A stretch of DNA of 64,000 nt from Phyllobacterium brassicacearum (GTDB taxonomy: Bacteria > Pseudomonadota > Alphaproteobacteria > Rhizobiales > Rhizobiaceae). Position 1 is the first letter of the stretch. Every line of letters begins with the position of its first letter. The notes below the pieces were generated by a model. It did no database searches. It saw nothing but the letters and a program-made list of their open reading frames with translations, and was not told the DNA's origin. The stretch covers positions 1-64,000 of the forward strand of contig NZ_PGGO01000011.1 of assembly GCF_003010955.1 (NCBI RefSeq). Direction: 5' to 3'. Of this stretch, positions 18,216 to 26,198 are shown in pieces. The translations under genes were made by a program, and so were the position numbers.

Positions 18216-18338
18216 TTAGCTGGAGCAGAGCTGGCAGATCAATACGGCGAGGGAGACGGCGGAGCCGAAGATGAGCAGGTGACACCACATTGGTGTCGTA
18301 TAATGCATGTAGGTTTCTTCGTCTTCATCTTCATACAT
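18216..18338 (-). CDS. 40-residue single-helix membrane protein
   Basis: ATG 18338 to TAA 18216 gives an acidic N-terminus (MYEDEDEETYMHY), a membrane helix (LLIFGSAVSLAVLICQL) and CSS at the end. AAAGG lies upstream at suitable spacing. The charged head plus single hydrophobic helix and the good ribosome site make chance unlikely. Such small proteins often modulate larger membrane complexes. No homologue is recalled, and the partner is unknown. Confidence 0.55.
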   Translation of the reverse strand: MYEDEDEETYMHYTTPMWCHLLIFGSAVSLAVLICQLCSS

Positions 18339-18656
18339 GGACGGCCTTTCAAGTTTGAGCCGTCGCTATCAGGGACATATGACAGTTGGATGTCAAGTCA
18401 CGATGTGTCTGCGTGCCCCCTCGCATCCCGGCGGTGAGGCTCGACTTTAACCATTGCATGTCACTACGACGGAGAGAGCCAAGCCTCTGCTGGATATACT
18501 CCAGCCTCGTCAGAATGCGTCAGGCCCGGGTGTCGCGCAACATTGTTCCAGATCAATTTTGTTTGTAGCTGGCTTGGCTTCTGCTGCGCCGGCCGCGCCC
18601 GTTGGGGAACATTTCGCGGCGCCGCAAATTTAGGGTGTATGGGGAGGTTCTCGATC

Positions 18657-19169
18657 GTGAAAATGTTGGTGCCCTCTGTGGCAATTCTGTTGGGCGCCGT
18701 TCTGGTTGCATCGCCCGTGTGGCCGGACCCAAGTATGGTTGTTGCTGTAGCAAACTTCGATTTCCTCGACACATCCGGCGAAATCAAGAACCAGAAAGAC
18801 ACGCACGACCGGAGATTGACCGCACTTTCAGATTATCTGCGCCAGCAGTTGTCCGGCAGCGGCAAGCTCGAAATTGTCGACCTGCCGTGTCAATCGGCCC
18901 AATGCACGGCGACAGACCCGGGCTTCGAGAAACTGTCGGAGCAGGCCAAACAGGCCGGCGCGCGTTTCCTCATTATCGGCATCGTCAAGAAGACCAGCAC
19001 CTTGATCGGCTGGATTGAATATTCGGTGCTCGGCGTCGACGATCAGCGCGCTATTTGTGGCGAACTGGTCAGCTATCGAGACGACACCGATGAGTCCTGG
19101 CGTCGCGCCGCGCGGTTTTCGGCCAGCCAGATCCTGAAACGCTGTGCATTCGGTGTTCCGGCCCAGTGA
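18657..19169 (+). CDS. DUF2380-type exported protein
   Basis: The product has 170 residues from GTG 18657, nine bases after GGGGAGG; an ATG at 18639 would add six residues. A signal peptide (KMLVPSVAILLGAVLVASPVWP) is followed by VVAVANFDFLDTSGE, RLTALSDYLRQQLS and ARFLIIGIVKKTSTLIGWIEYSVLGVD. This is the pattern of DUF2380, related in shape to curli-assembly CsgG-like or TolB-N-like nucleoside folds. Two cysteines in CQSAQC may form a disulfide. It is probably periplasmic; role unknown. Confidence 0.7.
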   Translation: MKMLVPSVAILLGAVLVASPVWPDPSMVVAVANFDFLDTSGEIKNQKDTHDRRLTALSDYLRQQLSGSGKLEIVDLPCQSAQCTATDPGFEKLSEQAKQAGARFLIIGIVKKTSTLIGWIEYSVLGVDDQRAICGELVSYRDDTDESWRRAARFSASQILKRCAFGVPAQ

Positions 19170-19231
19170 CAGGGCTCATGGCCCCGGCCATGGCTCCGGA
19201 TCAGATCGCAGCCGGCGGCCCGTCGCTCGCG

Positions 19232-20162
19232 TCAGCCGCGCTCCAGCACAGCCACGCAGGAATCGAGATCGTTTGTCGCCAGGTGCGCGTAGCGCATCGT
19301 CATCTGCAGCGTCTGATGGCCGAGCCACATCTGCACGCGTCTGATATCGATGCCGCCGCGCACCAGCCGCGAAGCGCAGGTGTGACGCAGAATATGCGGG
19401 ACAACCTGGTCGTCTGTCGCCAGACCGACTTCCGCCTTGGCATCGTTCCAGATGGCGCGGAAGCGCACCTGGTTATGCATGGCGAACGGACCTTTCAACC
19501 GGCCGTGCGGAATCTGGATGACTTCCCTGGCCCGGGCGGTGAGGGGAACCGTGCGGCTGCGGCCGGACTTCGTCAGCCAGAACGTTGAAGCGCATCCTGC
19601 AGGTCATTCCACGAGAGACCGATCGCCTCGCCAAGCCGGCAGCCCGTGTCGACCAGAAACACGCTCAACCTGTAGCTGTCTTCGCACCGCGCACGGATCG
19701 CCGAGAATAACCGCTGTTCTTCCTCGGCTTCCAGGAAGCGGATGCGCCCTTGCCGCTCCTTTTGGCGGCGGAATTCCGGCAAATTGTAGATATCGCCCAT
19801 CTTGCACGCCTTCCGCAGCAGCTTGCTCAAAGCAGCCATCTTTCTATTGATGGTTCATTGCTATTGCCGCGTTCGCGTAGCGTGCCGATCACAGAATCAA
19901 GCATTTCCTGCGTGAAGACGCTGAACCGCTCGCCGATCAATATTTCGCTGATTTCTCCAAGGAAAGACCGGACATTGGTCTTGTGCGAGCCTTCATCCCA
20001 GAGGATACCGATATATTGCGCAGTCAGGTCTTTAAGAGAATGTTCCTTGACCAGTCGTCTGGTTGCCTGATCGGACGATGCATAACGGAGATCATATTTG
20101 AATCCGACCGAAAACATCGATTCTGGCTGAGGAGGAGCAATGCTTGCTGGTGAAAACGTCAT
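19232..20162 (-). pseudogene. tyrosine recombinase (phage-type integrase), two frameshifts
   Basis: Three frames read on from each other. From 20162 the core-binding domain runs to TLRERGNSN. After a shift near 19855 it resumes as INRKMAALSKLLRKACKMG and reaches TGCRLGEAIGLSWNDLQDAL. After a second shift near 19585 it continues FWLTKSGRSRTVPLTARA to the end. Together they form an integrase of about 310 residues with the catalytic Arg (TGCRLGE), HxxR (HILRHTCASR), WLGH and Tyr (MRYAHL) all still present. The enzyme would have integrated a phage or island. Two breaks make it inactive. No tRNA or attachment repeat was found next to it. Confidence 0.8.
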
Positions 20163-20446
20163 GATGGTTGCGCTCTGATTGATAAAATATGCATCGGAAA
20201 AATATGCGACAAGTTGTACCCGTCTTTCGGAAAAGCGCAATCCGGGACACCATAGCACTTTAGGCTAACAGCATTCCGTTCGATAAAGCCATCACCGGCT
20301 CCACCTAGCTTCAACCGCAAGGGCTGTTGTCCAAACATTTCACCGTCTCCTCGGTCCGCGACCGGTTAAGAACCCTTTCTCCGCTTAAATGTCTGTGCGG
20401 CCGCTCATGCGAACGCTGAAAATTGGTTGTGGTTCAAATGAATTCG

Positions 20447-20481
20447 GGAAAAGCCAACGCCGGAGAAAAACCCGGCGTTGG
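20447..20481 (-). terminator. intrinsic terminator of porin copy 2
   Basis: A 10-bp stem (CCAACGCCGG, 20454-20463, pairing with 20472-20481) lies 22 bases past the porin stop. On the minus strand it is followed by CTTTTCCC. The rest of the 340-base gap between the integrase remnant and the porin (20163-20502) shows no gene. Confidence 0.75.
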
Positions 20482-20502
20482 TATTGTCAGATGATCAAGG
20501 GA

Positions 20503-21549
20503 TCAGAAGTTGCGCTGGAAGCGGACGATACCGCCGAATGCGTCATCGTCACCATCGTCTGCATCAACTTTGAGGTAATCGATTTCTGGCGTGATGACAA
20601 AACCAGGAACGATCTCGTAATCAACGTTAAGTGAGGCAGCAAGGGCACCCGCGTCGGAATAAGAAACCTGTCCGTTGACGGTCGCATTTTCGGCAACCTT
20701 GGCGGATCCTCCACCCCAAACAGCCCAGTCACCGAGCCAAGCGCCGTAATAGTTGGGCTTATCGGGGTCAGACTGGTAACCGGCCATGATGAACGCTGAG
20801 ATGGTGTCGTTAAACTTCACGTCAGCGCGCAGCTTGCCGGCAAATTCCTCAACGACCGAGTCATAGCCGCCAACCGCCGAGATTGAGCCCCACTCTTGTT
20901 CGAATTTGGCACCAGCAACAACATGCGGAGCATAGTCGACAATCAGATGGGAAGAATCACCTTGTTCGAGGGAGATGATCGCCGAGAAACCGTTTCCAGC
21001 CGCAAATGTATAGCTGATCTGGTTGGTACGTCCCCCGGCGTAAGGCACGATACCATCCTCGATTACTGGACCGCCGCCCGTCCATGCGTCAAAACGTGAA
21101 TCGGTCACACCAACGCGGAAGCCGCCGAGTTCGATGTAGCCATGGGCCAGTGTCTGGCTTTGCACCGAGTTTTGATAATCGAGCCGTGCCTCGATATAGG
21201 ATTTGAGTGTGCCGAGTTCGGTTTCCGAGCGTGCATCGAAACGCAGTGTTGCGCGCGTGTGGAAATCGTAGGTATCGCCGAAATCTGTTGGCTCGCCATC
21301 TTCATCGACGGCAGTTATCGGATGAAATTCCCACAGATCACCACCCTTAACATCAGCACGCACGTAGCCGCTGATTTTCAGGCAGGTATCAGTTCCCGGA
21401 ATGTAATAAAACCCTGCGCCGTATGCGTCGCAAACTTTGACGTATTCGACGGGTTCTGGTTCGGCGACGACGACTGCATCAGCAGCACGTGCGCCGGTTA
21501 CTGCAACGAGAGCTGCAGCAGAGCCGAGTAGAAGGCTCTTAATGTTCAT
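20503..21549 (-). CDS. Omp2/porin_2-type outer membrane porin (copy 2)
   Basis: The product has 348 residues. The signal peptide ([22 protein letters not shown]) is identical to that of copy 3. The mature part has [65 protein letters not shown] and a final VRFQRNF. It forms a general diffusion channel. It is transcribed away from copy 3, with an SMR gene and its control region between them, similar in spirit to the divergent omp2a/omp2b pair of Brucella. The ribosome leader GACTGGAGGTCAGAAA is shared with copy 3. Confidence 0.92.
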   Translation of the reverse strand: MNIKSLLLGSAAALVAVTGARAADAVVVAEPEPVEYVKVCDAYGAGFYYIPGTDTCLKISGYVRADVKGGDLWEFHPITAVDEDGEPTDFGDTYDFHTRATLRFDARSETELGTLKSYIEARLDYQNSVQSQTLAHGYIELGGFRVGVTDSRFDAWTGGGPVIEDGIVPYAGGRTNQISYTFAAGNGFSAIISLEQGDSSHLIVDYAPHVVAGAKFEQEWGSISAVGGYDSVVEEFAGKLRADVKFNDTISAFIMAGYQSDPDKPNYYGAWLGDWAVWGGGSAKVAENATVNGQVSYSDAGALAASLNVDYEIVPGFVITPEIDYLKVDADDGDDDAFGGIVRFQRNF

Positions 21550-21654
21550 TTCTGACCTCCAGTCAAGATTCGCTGGAGGCCGGTATGAAAACGCCGCCCT
21601 GGGGTTCAGGGGCGCGCCTGGATACGGCCGGGTTGGCGGCTCGCGGGTGCCCGG

Positions 21655-21984
21655 TTAGTGGCTGATGCTGGTTGAAAACAGATTGACGACGAGAACCCCG
21701 GTGACGATCATCGTCAGGCCGACGATTGCAGCAAAATCAAGCGTTTGCCTGTACCAGAACCAGCCGACAGCGGCGATCAGCACGATGCCGGCGCCCGACC
21801 AGATCGCATAGACGATGCCGACGGGGATGGTCTTGATGGGAATCGACAGAAGATAGAAGGCGGCGCCATAGCCAAGCACACAGATCAGTGACGGCCAGAG
21901 CTTCGTGAAGCCGTCAGCCTGTTTGAGGGCCGATGTCGCGACCACTTCGCAGACTATGGCGATAACGAGGTAAAGATATGTCAT
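21655..21984 (-). CDS. small multidrug resistance (SMR/EmrE-type) exporter
   Basis: The product has 109 residues and four membrane helices, beginning MTYLYLVIAIVCEVVATSALK. Glu 14 in the CEVVATSALK motif is the proton and drug-binding residue of SMR pumps. Also present are GYGAAFYLLS and PVGIVYAIWSGAGIV, as in EmrE and QacE. It should work as an antiparallel dimer, exchanging lipophilic cations for protons. The gene sits between the two divergent porins and reads toward copy 2. Confidence 0.9.
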   Translation of the reverse strand: MTYLYLVIAIVCEVVATSALKQADGFTKLWPSLICVLGYGAAFYLLSIPIKTIPVGIVYAIWSGAGIVLIAAVGWFWYRQTLDFAAIVGLTMIVTGVLVVNLFSTSISH

Positions 21985-22388
21985 GTCAAATCACCATTCA
22001 GAATCAGTCGGCAAATCATTGATTCGATTCACGCATCGGCCGTGAACAGTAGTGTCATGGCCGATTCCGTGGGTAATTGCAGTTCCAATACCGCCATGGC
22101 GATGAAGAATTTTATTAAAAACCGGGTTACCTATATTAATGAGTGGTAAAGATATTGCAGGCCCCGAAGCGATTTCGTGTCATTTGTGCAACAGCGCTCC
22201 GCCATAGAGCCGCCACAAGTCGCCTGACCCGACATTCATGGTTGAAACGCGGACGCTGGCGAGTATGGTCGGTCAGGAGGAAGGGCGTTCATCGCATTTC
22301 TTCTTGGACTTAGGGGATGGGGACAGGTTGTCCTTCAGCCAAATTGGAATGCCCAGACCCATTTTTAACTTTGACTGGAGGTCAGAAA
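21985..22388. promoter_or_regulatory. leader and promoter region of porin copy 3
   Basis: The 404-base gap is AT-rich around 22100-22160 and contains no gene. Its last 20 bases repeat the leader of porin copy 2 (TTGACTGGAGGTCAGAAA region), including an unusually strong GGAGGT ribosome site, in keeping with an abundant outer membrane protein. No clear -35/-10 pair was assigned. Confidence 0.5.
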
Positions 22389-23459
22389 ATGAACATTAAG
22401 AGCCTTCTTCTCGGCTCCGCTGCAGCCCTCGTTGCAGTAACCGGCGCACGTGCTGCAGACGCAGTCGTTGTCGCTGAACCAGAGCCCGTCGAATACGTTC
22501 GCGTTTGCGACGCTTACGGCGCAGGCTTCTTTTACATTCCGGGGACCGAGACCTGCCTGAAGATCAGCGGCTATCTGCGTTATGATGCGCAGGGTGGCGA
22601 TGATCCCTACACTGGTATCGACACTGAAACATGGACCAAGCACACTCGTGCAACGCTCCGCTTCGATGCCCGTTCGGAAACCGAACTCGGCACGCTGCGT
22701 TCGTACATCGAAACCCGTTTCGATTACACTGCTGGTCGTGAAGGTGAAGACGAAGACGGCTTCAATCCGTCCTACGCTGACCAGACCGAAACTCTGGCCC
22801 ATGGCTACATCGAACTCGGCGGCTTCCGCGTTGGTGTGACGGACTCGCAGTTCGACACATGGACCGGTTCTGCTGGTAACGTGATCTTCGACGATGTCAT
22901 CGATTACGGTGGCGGACGTACGAACCAGATCAGCTACACTTTTGCTGGCGGCAATGGCTTCTCGGCTACGGTCGGTCTGGAACAGGGTGATTCCGATCAC
23001 ATCATCGACGACTACATGCCGCACGTTGTTGCTGGTCTGAAGTGGGAGCAGGGTTGGGGCGCAATCTCCGGTGTTGCCGGTTATGACGCTCTTGCCGAAG
23101 AATTCGCTGGTAAGATCCGTTTGGACGTGAAGTTCACTGACACAATTTCTGCCTTCATCATGGGTGGTTATCAGTCTGACTTCGACGCAGCCGACGAAGT
23201 TAACCAGTTCTACGGCGCTTGGTACGGTGATTGGGCTCTGTGGGGTGGCGCTTCCTTCAAGGTTACCGAGAAGGCTACCATCAACGGTCAGGTTGCTTAC
23301 GAAGACGAAGGCACAGTCGCTGCTGCTTTGAACGTAGCTTACGAGCTGGTTCCTGGCTTCACGATCACTCCTGAAGTTGCATACACCTCCTTCGACGGCG
23401 ACCGTGGCGTTGAAGACGATGCAGTTGCGGGTATCATCCGCTTCCAGCGTAACTTCTAA
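22389..23459 (+). CDS. Omp2/porin_2-type outer membrane porin (copy 3)
   Basis: The product has 356 residues with the same signal peptide as copy 2 and the mature start [22 protein letters not shown]. Porin motifs match the other copies ([34 protein letters not shown]) and it ends IIRFQRNF. The loop at about 65-80 ([14 protein letters not shown]) resembles copy 1, while the region 115-150 carries an acidic insertion ([10 protein letters not shown]). Codon choice is more restricted (GCT, GTT, CGT rich) than in neighbouring genes, suggesting very high expression. An intrinsic terminator follows. Confidence 0.93.
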   Translation: MNIKSLLLGSAAALVAVTGARAADAVVVAEPEPVEYVRVCDAYGAGFFYIPGTETCLKISGYLRYDAQGGDDPYTGIDTETWTKHTRATLRFDARSETELGTLRSYIETRFDYTAGREGEDEDGFNPSYADQTETLAHGYIELGGFRVGVTDSQFDTWTGSAGNVIFDDVIDYGGGRTNQISYTFAGGNGFSATVGLEQGDSDHIIDDYMPHVVAGLKWEQGWGAISGVAGYDALAEEFAGKIRLDVKFTDTISAFIMGGYQSDFDAADEVNQFYGAWYGDWALWGGASFKVTEKATINGQVAYEDEGTVAAALNVAYELVPGFTITPEVAYTSFDGDRGVEDDAVAGIIRFQRNF

Positions 23460-23484
23460 TCCTTCACTGGATTGGTTGATTGAG

Positions 23485-23516
23485 ACCCGGCAGCGCGAGC
23501 TGCCGGGTTTTCTTTT
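23485..23516 (+). terminator. intrinsic terminator of porin copy 3
   Basis: A 9-bp stem, ACCCGGCAG (23485-23493) with CTGCCGGGT (23500-23508), and a 6-base loop are followed by TTTTCTTTT, 26 bases after the porin stop. This is a textbook rho-independent signal. Confidence 0.9.
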
Positions 23517-23558
23517 GCCTACCTTTTGGACGGCACTTCTGCCGCAATGAATCCCTAA

Positions 23559-23604
23559 AGCAATTCCAGGAAAAGTGTGAAGCGGTTTTCTGTCGGGAAT
23601 TGCG
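23559..23604. repeat. 46-bp palindromic intergenic repeat, copy A
   Basis: The unit starts AGCAATTCC and ends GGAATTGCG, with internal GGAAAA and TTTTC arms around GTGTGAAGCGG. It is thus an imperfect hairpin. A near-identical copy lies 111 bases on, and a decayed one at 60785. Such units are common between rhizobial genes. Confidence 0.8.
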
Positions 23605-23669
23605 ACAAGACAAAGCGCAAAGCGACACATCGCTGTGTTGAAATGGCAATAAACATTGGGCAAGACTGG

Positions 23670-23715
23670 AGCAATTCCAGGAAAAGTGTGAAGCGGTTTT
23701 CCGTCTGGAATTGCG
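23670..23715. repeat. 46-bp palindromic intergenic repeat, copy B
   Basis: Same orientation as copy A and differing at only a few positions, mostly in the TTTTCCGTCTGG arm. GCAATTCC and GGAATTGC form the outer 8-bp inverted ends. It ends 46 bases before the BON-domain gene, so it lies in that gene's leader. Confidence 0.8.
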
Positions 23716-23761
23716 TAAAAGCAAAGATCAGCCCAAGCAACAGGAAGAGAAGTCCGGAAAT

Positions 23762-24427
23762 ATGCACGTCATCAAGAGCTGGTTCTGGCCAGGCGTAATT
23801 ACCACTGCGCTGCTTACTGCCCTGGCAGGATGGTTTCTCGCCGGGCCGGTCGATCAGCAGCTGACCGATACGGTCAATGCGGCGCTCGAATCGCAAAACG
23901 CGTGGGCGAGTGCCGAAGTGGACGGGCGTGATCTGATCCTCAAGGGCATTGCTCCTTCTGAAGAAGCGCTCGCCGAAGCGCTGAAGATTGCCAGGGAAAC
24001 CTTTGGTGTTCGTGTCGTTGAGAACGCCGCCACGCTTCTTCCCCTGGCGGAGCCATTCTCCTTTGTCGTCACCAAATCCGATGATGGGATTCTGCTTTCC
24101 GGCAATGTTCCCTATGGTGACGCCCGTGCAAAGATCCTGGCTGCGGCGGAAACGGCCATGCCCGGCATCGAGATCCTCGACGAAATGGCGGTTGCACGCG
24201 GTGAACCGCAAGGATTTTTCGACCTTGCCAATTTTGCCTTGATGCAGGCGGCCCAATTGACCAATGGCGAGGTGGAAGTTTCGGGTGAAACCTATAGTAT
24301 CAGCGGAACGGCAGCCAATGCTGCCGACTACGAATCCATCAATGCTGCGCTGCGCCTCGCTCTTCCGGGCAATGGCAAACCGGGGGAGATCAAACTGGAG
24401 GCACCGGCCAGCGCCAGCAGCAATTAG
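23762..24427 (+). CDS. BON-domain inner-membrane-anchored protein
   Basis: The product has 221 residues. An N-terminal anchor (WFWPGVITTALLTALAGWFLAG) is followed by two BON-like alpha/beta modules, roughly 35-90 (VNAALESQNAWASAEVDGRDLILKG) and 95-200, the second with LLSGNVPYGDARAKIL. This resembles the first part of ArfA/OmpA-type rhizobial proteins but lacks the C-terminal OmpA peptidoglycan domain. BON modules bind phospholipid or envelope partners. The two small genes downstream run the same way and may form an operon. Confidence 0.7.
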   Translation: MHVIKSWFWPGVITTALLTALAGWFLAGPVDQQLTDTVNAALESQNAWASAEVDGRDLILKGIAPSEEALAEALKIARETFGVRVVENAATLLPLAEPFSFVVTKSDDGILLSGNVPYGDARAKILAAAETAMPGIEILDEMAVARGEPQGFFDLANFALMQAAQLTNGEVEVSGETYSISGTAANAADYESINAALRLALPGNGKPGEIKLEAPASASSN

Positions 24428-24455
24428 GTCGTTTGCACGCTCTGAGGGGAAAAGC

Positions 24456-24554
24456 ATGTGGTATCTGCTCAGTCAGCTATGGCTCTTTCTGCTGATAGCT
24501 GCTCTTGTTGGCTTCTATGTCGGCTGGTCGACCTATGACGGGATGCGCAGCTGA
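24456..24554 (+). CDS. 32-residue membrane peptide
   Basis: ATG 24456 to TGA 24554 encodes MWYLLSQLWLFLLIAALVGF and then YVGWSTYDGMRS. It is a single membrane helix with an aromatic N-terminus. GAGGGGAAAAGC gives a strong ribosome site, and the gene lies 28 bases after the BON gene and 100 before the HhH gene, reading the same way. It probably assists one of those membrane proteins; no named family is recognised. Confidence 0.65.
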   Translation: MWYLLSQLWLFLLIAALVGFYVGWSTYDGMRS

Positions 24555-24654
24555 AACTTGTGGTCCGCTTTTGACACTTGAGTATGTGCGTTACCGCAAT
24601 GGGTGGACTCAAATGTCAAATTCGTTCCACTGGATCGAAGCGGGATAGGGAACG

Positions 24655-25302
24655 ATGCTTGTATTCATTCTTCAGTCGCTGTTTCTCATTGCTGCAGCCT
24701 TCATCGCCGGTGCAATTGTAGGTAGTGTATTCAAAAGGTTCGCCGGAAAACAAGAATCAGTATCTGAGGATTCGACCCGAGCTGCCGATGCCCGCCTGGC
24801 GTCACAGGCGGCATTGGGTGTCCCGGCCAATGACGATGTTGCCAAGTCTGCGCGGGAGGCGGCGGCCATGATTCCTCCGGCCGAACCCGTCCCGGCGATC
24901 AGCGCGAAAGCGCCGCGCAAGACCACTAGAAGAAGCGCCGCCAAACCGGTGAGGGTACAAAATCCGAGACAGGACGACAGGCACCGCCCGCCCGTATTGA
25001 AGTCGGCCCGCCGGGCCAGGCCGGACCAGCTGACCGCGATCGATGGCATTGGCAACGTTATCCAGTCGAAGCTCTTCGAACTCGGTGTCTTCCATCACGA
25101 TCAGATCGCCGCATGGTCTGCGGAGCAGGCCACGTGGGTCAGCGAGGAGATCGGCTTTCCCGGGCGTGCCCATCGTGAAAATTGGATCAAGCAGGCAGCC
25201 GCATTTGCAAAACCGGCGACGAAAGCTGTGAAGACGAAGCCCGCACCAAGGAAAGCAGCCGCGAATCCAGCAACCACGAAGCGGCGTAATTCACAGTCCT
25301 AA
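24655..25302 (+). CDS. membrane-anchored helix-hairpin-helix-like protein
   Basis: The product has 215 residues: an N-terminal helix (MLVFILQSLFLIAAAFIAGAIVGS), a basic Ala/Pro-rich linker (45-120), and a C-terminal domain reading LTAIDGIGNVIQSKLFELGVFHHDQIAAW. The GIG turn in that domain is typical of helix-hairpin-helix folds found in putative flap-nuclease-like and NuoE-linked proteins of rhizobia. No nuclease residues are visible. The Lys/Ala/Pro-rich tail may bind nucleic acid or wall polymers. GATAGGGAACG precedes the ATG. Confidence 0.65.
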   Translation: MLVFILQSLFLIAAAFIAGAIVGSVFKRFAGKQESVSEDSTRAADARLASQAALGVPANDDVAKSAREAAAMIPPAEPVPAISAKAPRKTTRRSAAKPVRVQNPRQDDRHRPPVLKSARRARPDQLTAIDGIGNVIQSKLFELGVFHHDQIAAWSAEQATWVSEEIGFPGRAHRENWIKQAAAFAKPATKAVKTKPAPRKAAANPATTKRRNSQS

Positions 25303-26198
25303 ACCGCCCGCAGATCAACGCCCGCGACAAACGCTGCGATCAACTCCGGCAATCGCGCGGTCTCCAACAGCGGCGCGTGCCCCTGGCCGGCGACGTTGAT
25401 GACCTGCAGGGCAGGGTGACGGCGCGTCATCTCCTCCACCGTTTCGGGGGCCAGCAGTTTGGTATTCTCCCCGCGGATCAGTAGCAGCGGCAATTCCGCC
25501 ATCAGATCGAACTGTGCCCATAGATCCGGCAGCTTCTGCGTCAGGTCAACGCTTTCCATCGTCCTTAGAAGGTTCGGATCGTAGTCCGGGACGATGACGC
25601 CATTTTCCTCGCGGTATATCGCCCGCGCAAAGCGCTCGCAATCCGCCCTTGTCAGAGCGGGGAAGTCGGGGCCATGCACTGTCCACTGCAGATCCGCCGC
25701 CTCGGCCCAGGTCTTCGGCTCGCGCGGGCTCCTTAGATACTGGCTGATCTCGACCAATCCCGGCAGTGCGATCTCCGGACCGATATCATTGAGGATCACA
25801 CCCGCCAGAAGCTGCGGGGCGATCGCGGCGAGCACATGGGTGATCAGCCCGCCGCGCGAGGTGCCGAGAAACACCGCCCGGTCGATCCTGAGATGCGCAA
25901 GTCCCGCAATGATATCGCCCGCCTCGGTGCCGATATTATAATGTGACCACTCGGGGTCATAGGCCGACATGCCGCGCCCGCGATAGTCAAAGCTGATCAC
26001 CTGGCGTGGTGTTTCCGGGTGAGCAGCAAGCGACAGCGCCAGTTCGTGGAAATCGCGGCTGTTGCGTGTCATGCCCGGCAGGCAGACGAGCGGCAAAGCT
26101 TCCGTCTTCTGTGCCGGATCATAGATTCGTGCATAGAGCTTCAATCCATCCGGCGCGTCGTAGGTGACTTCGCGGAACGACCCTGCCAAGCCGATCAA
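25299..26198 (-). CDS. alpha/beta hydrolase
   Basis: This alpha/beta-fold hydrolase has about 299 residues. The nucleophile elbow is FLGTSRGGLITH (Ser), the oxyanion region is LPGMTRNSRDF, and the C-terminal His lies in NVAGQGHAPLLE. Its substrate, probably an ester or lactone, cannot be told. No ATG is available outside the upstream gene, so TTG 26198 is proposed; it overlaps the transglycosylase stop as TTGA, implying translational coupling. A second TTG nine bases further in is possible. It converges on the HhH gene with a 4-base overlap. Confidence 0.8.
   Translation of the reverse strand: MIGLAGSFREVTYDAPDGLKLYARIYDPAQKTEALPLVCLPGMTRNSRDFHELALSLAAHPETPRQVISFDYRGRGMSAYDPEWSHYNIGTEAGDIIAGLAHLRIDRAVFLGTSRGGLITHVLAAIAPQLLAGVILNDIGPEIALPGLVEISQYLRSPREPKTWAEAADLQWTVHGPDFPALTRADCERFARAIYREENGVIVPDYDPNLLRTMESVDLTQKLPDLWAQFDLMAELPLLLIRGENTKLLAPETVEEMTRRHPALQVINVAGQGHAPLLETARLPELIAAFVAGVDLRAV

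Noticed and set aside
20163-20258. Upstream extension of the integrase frame to ATG 20258
   Set aside because: The extra 32 residues resemble no recombinase N-terminus; the ATG at 20162 fits the expected length better.
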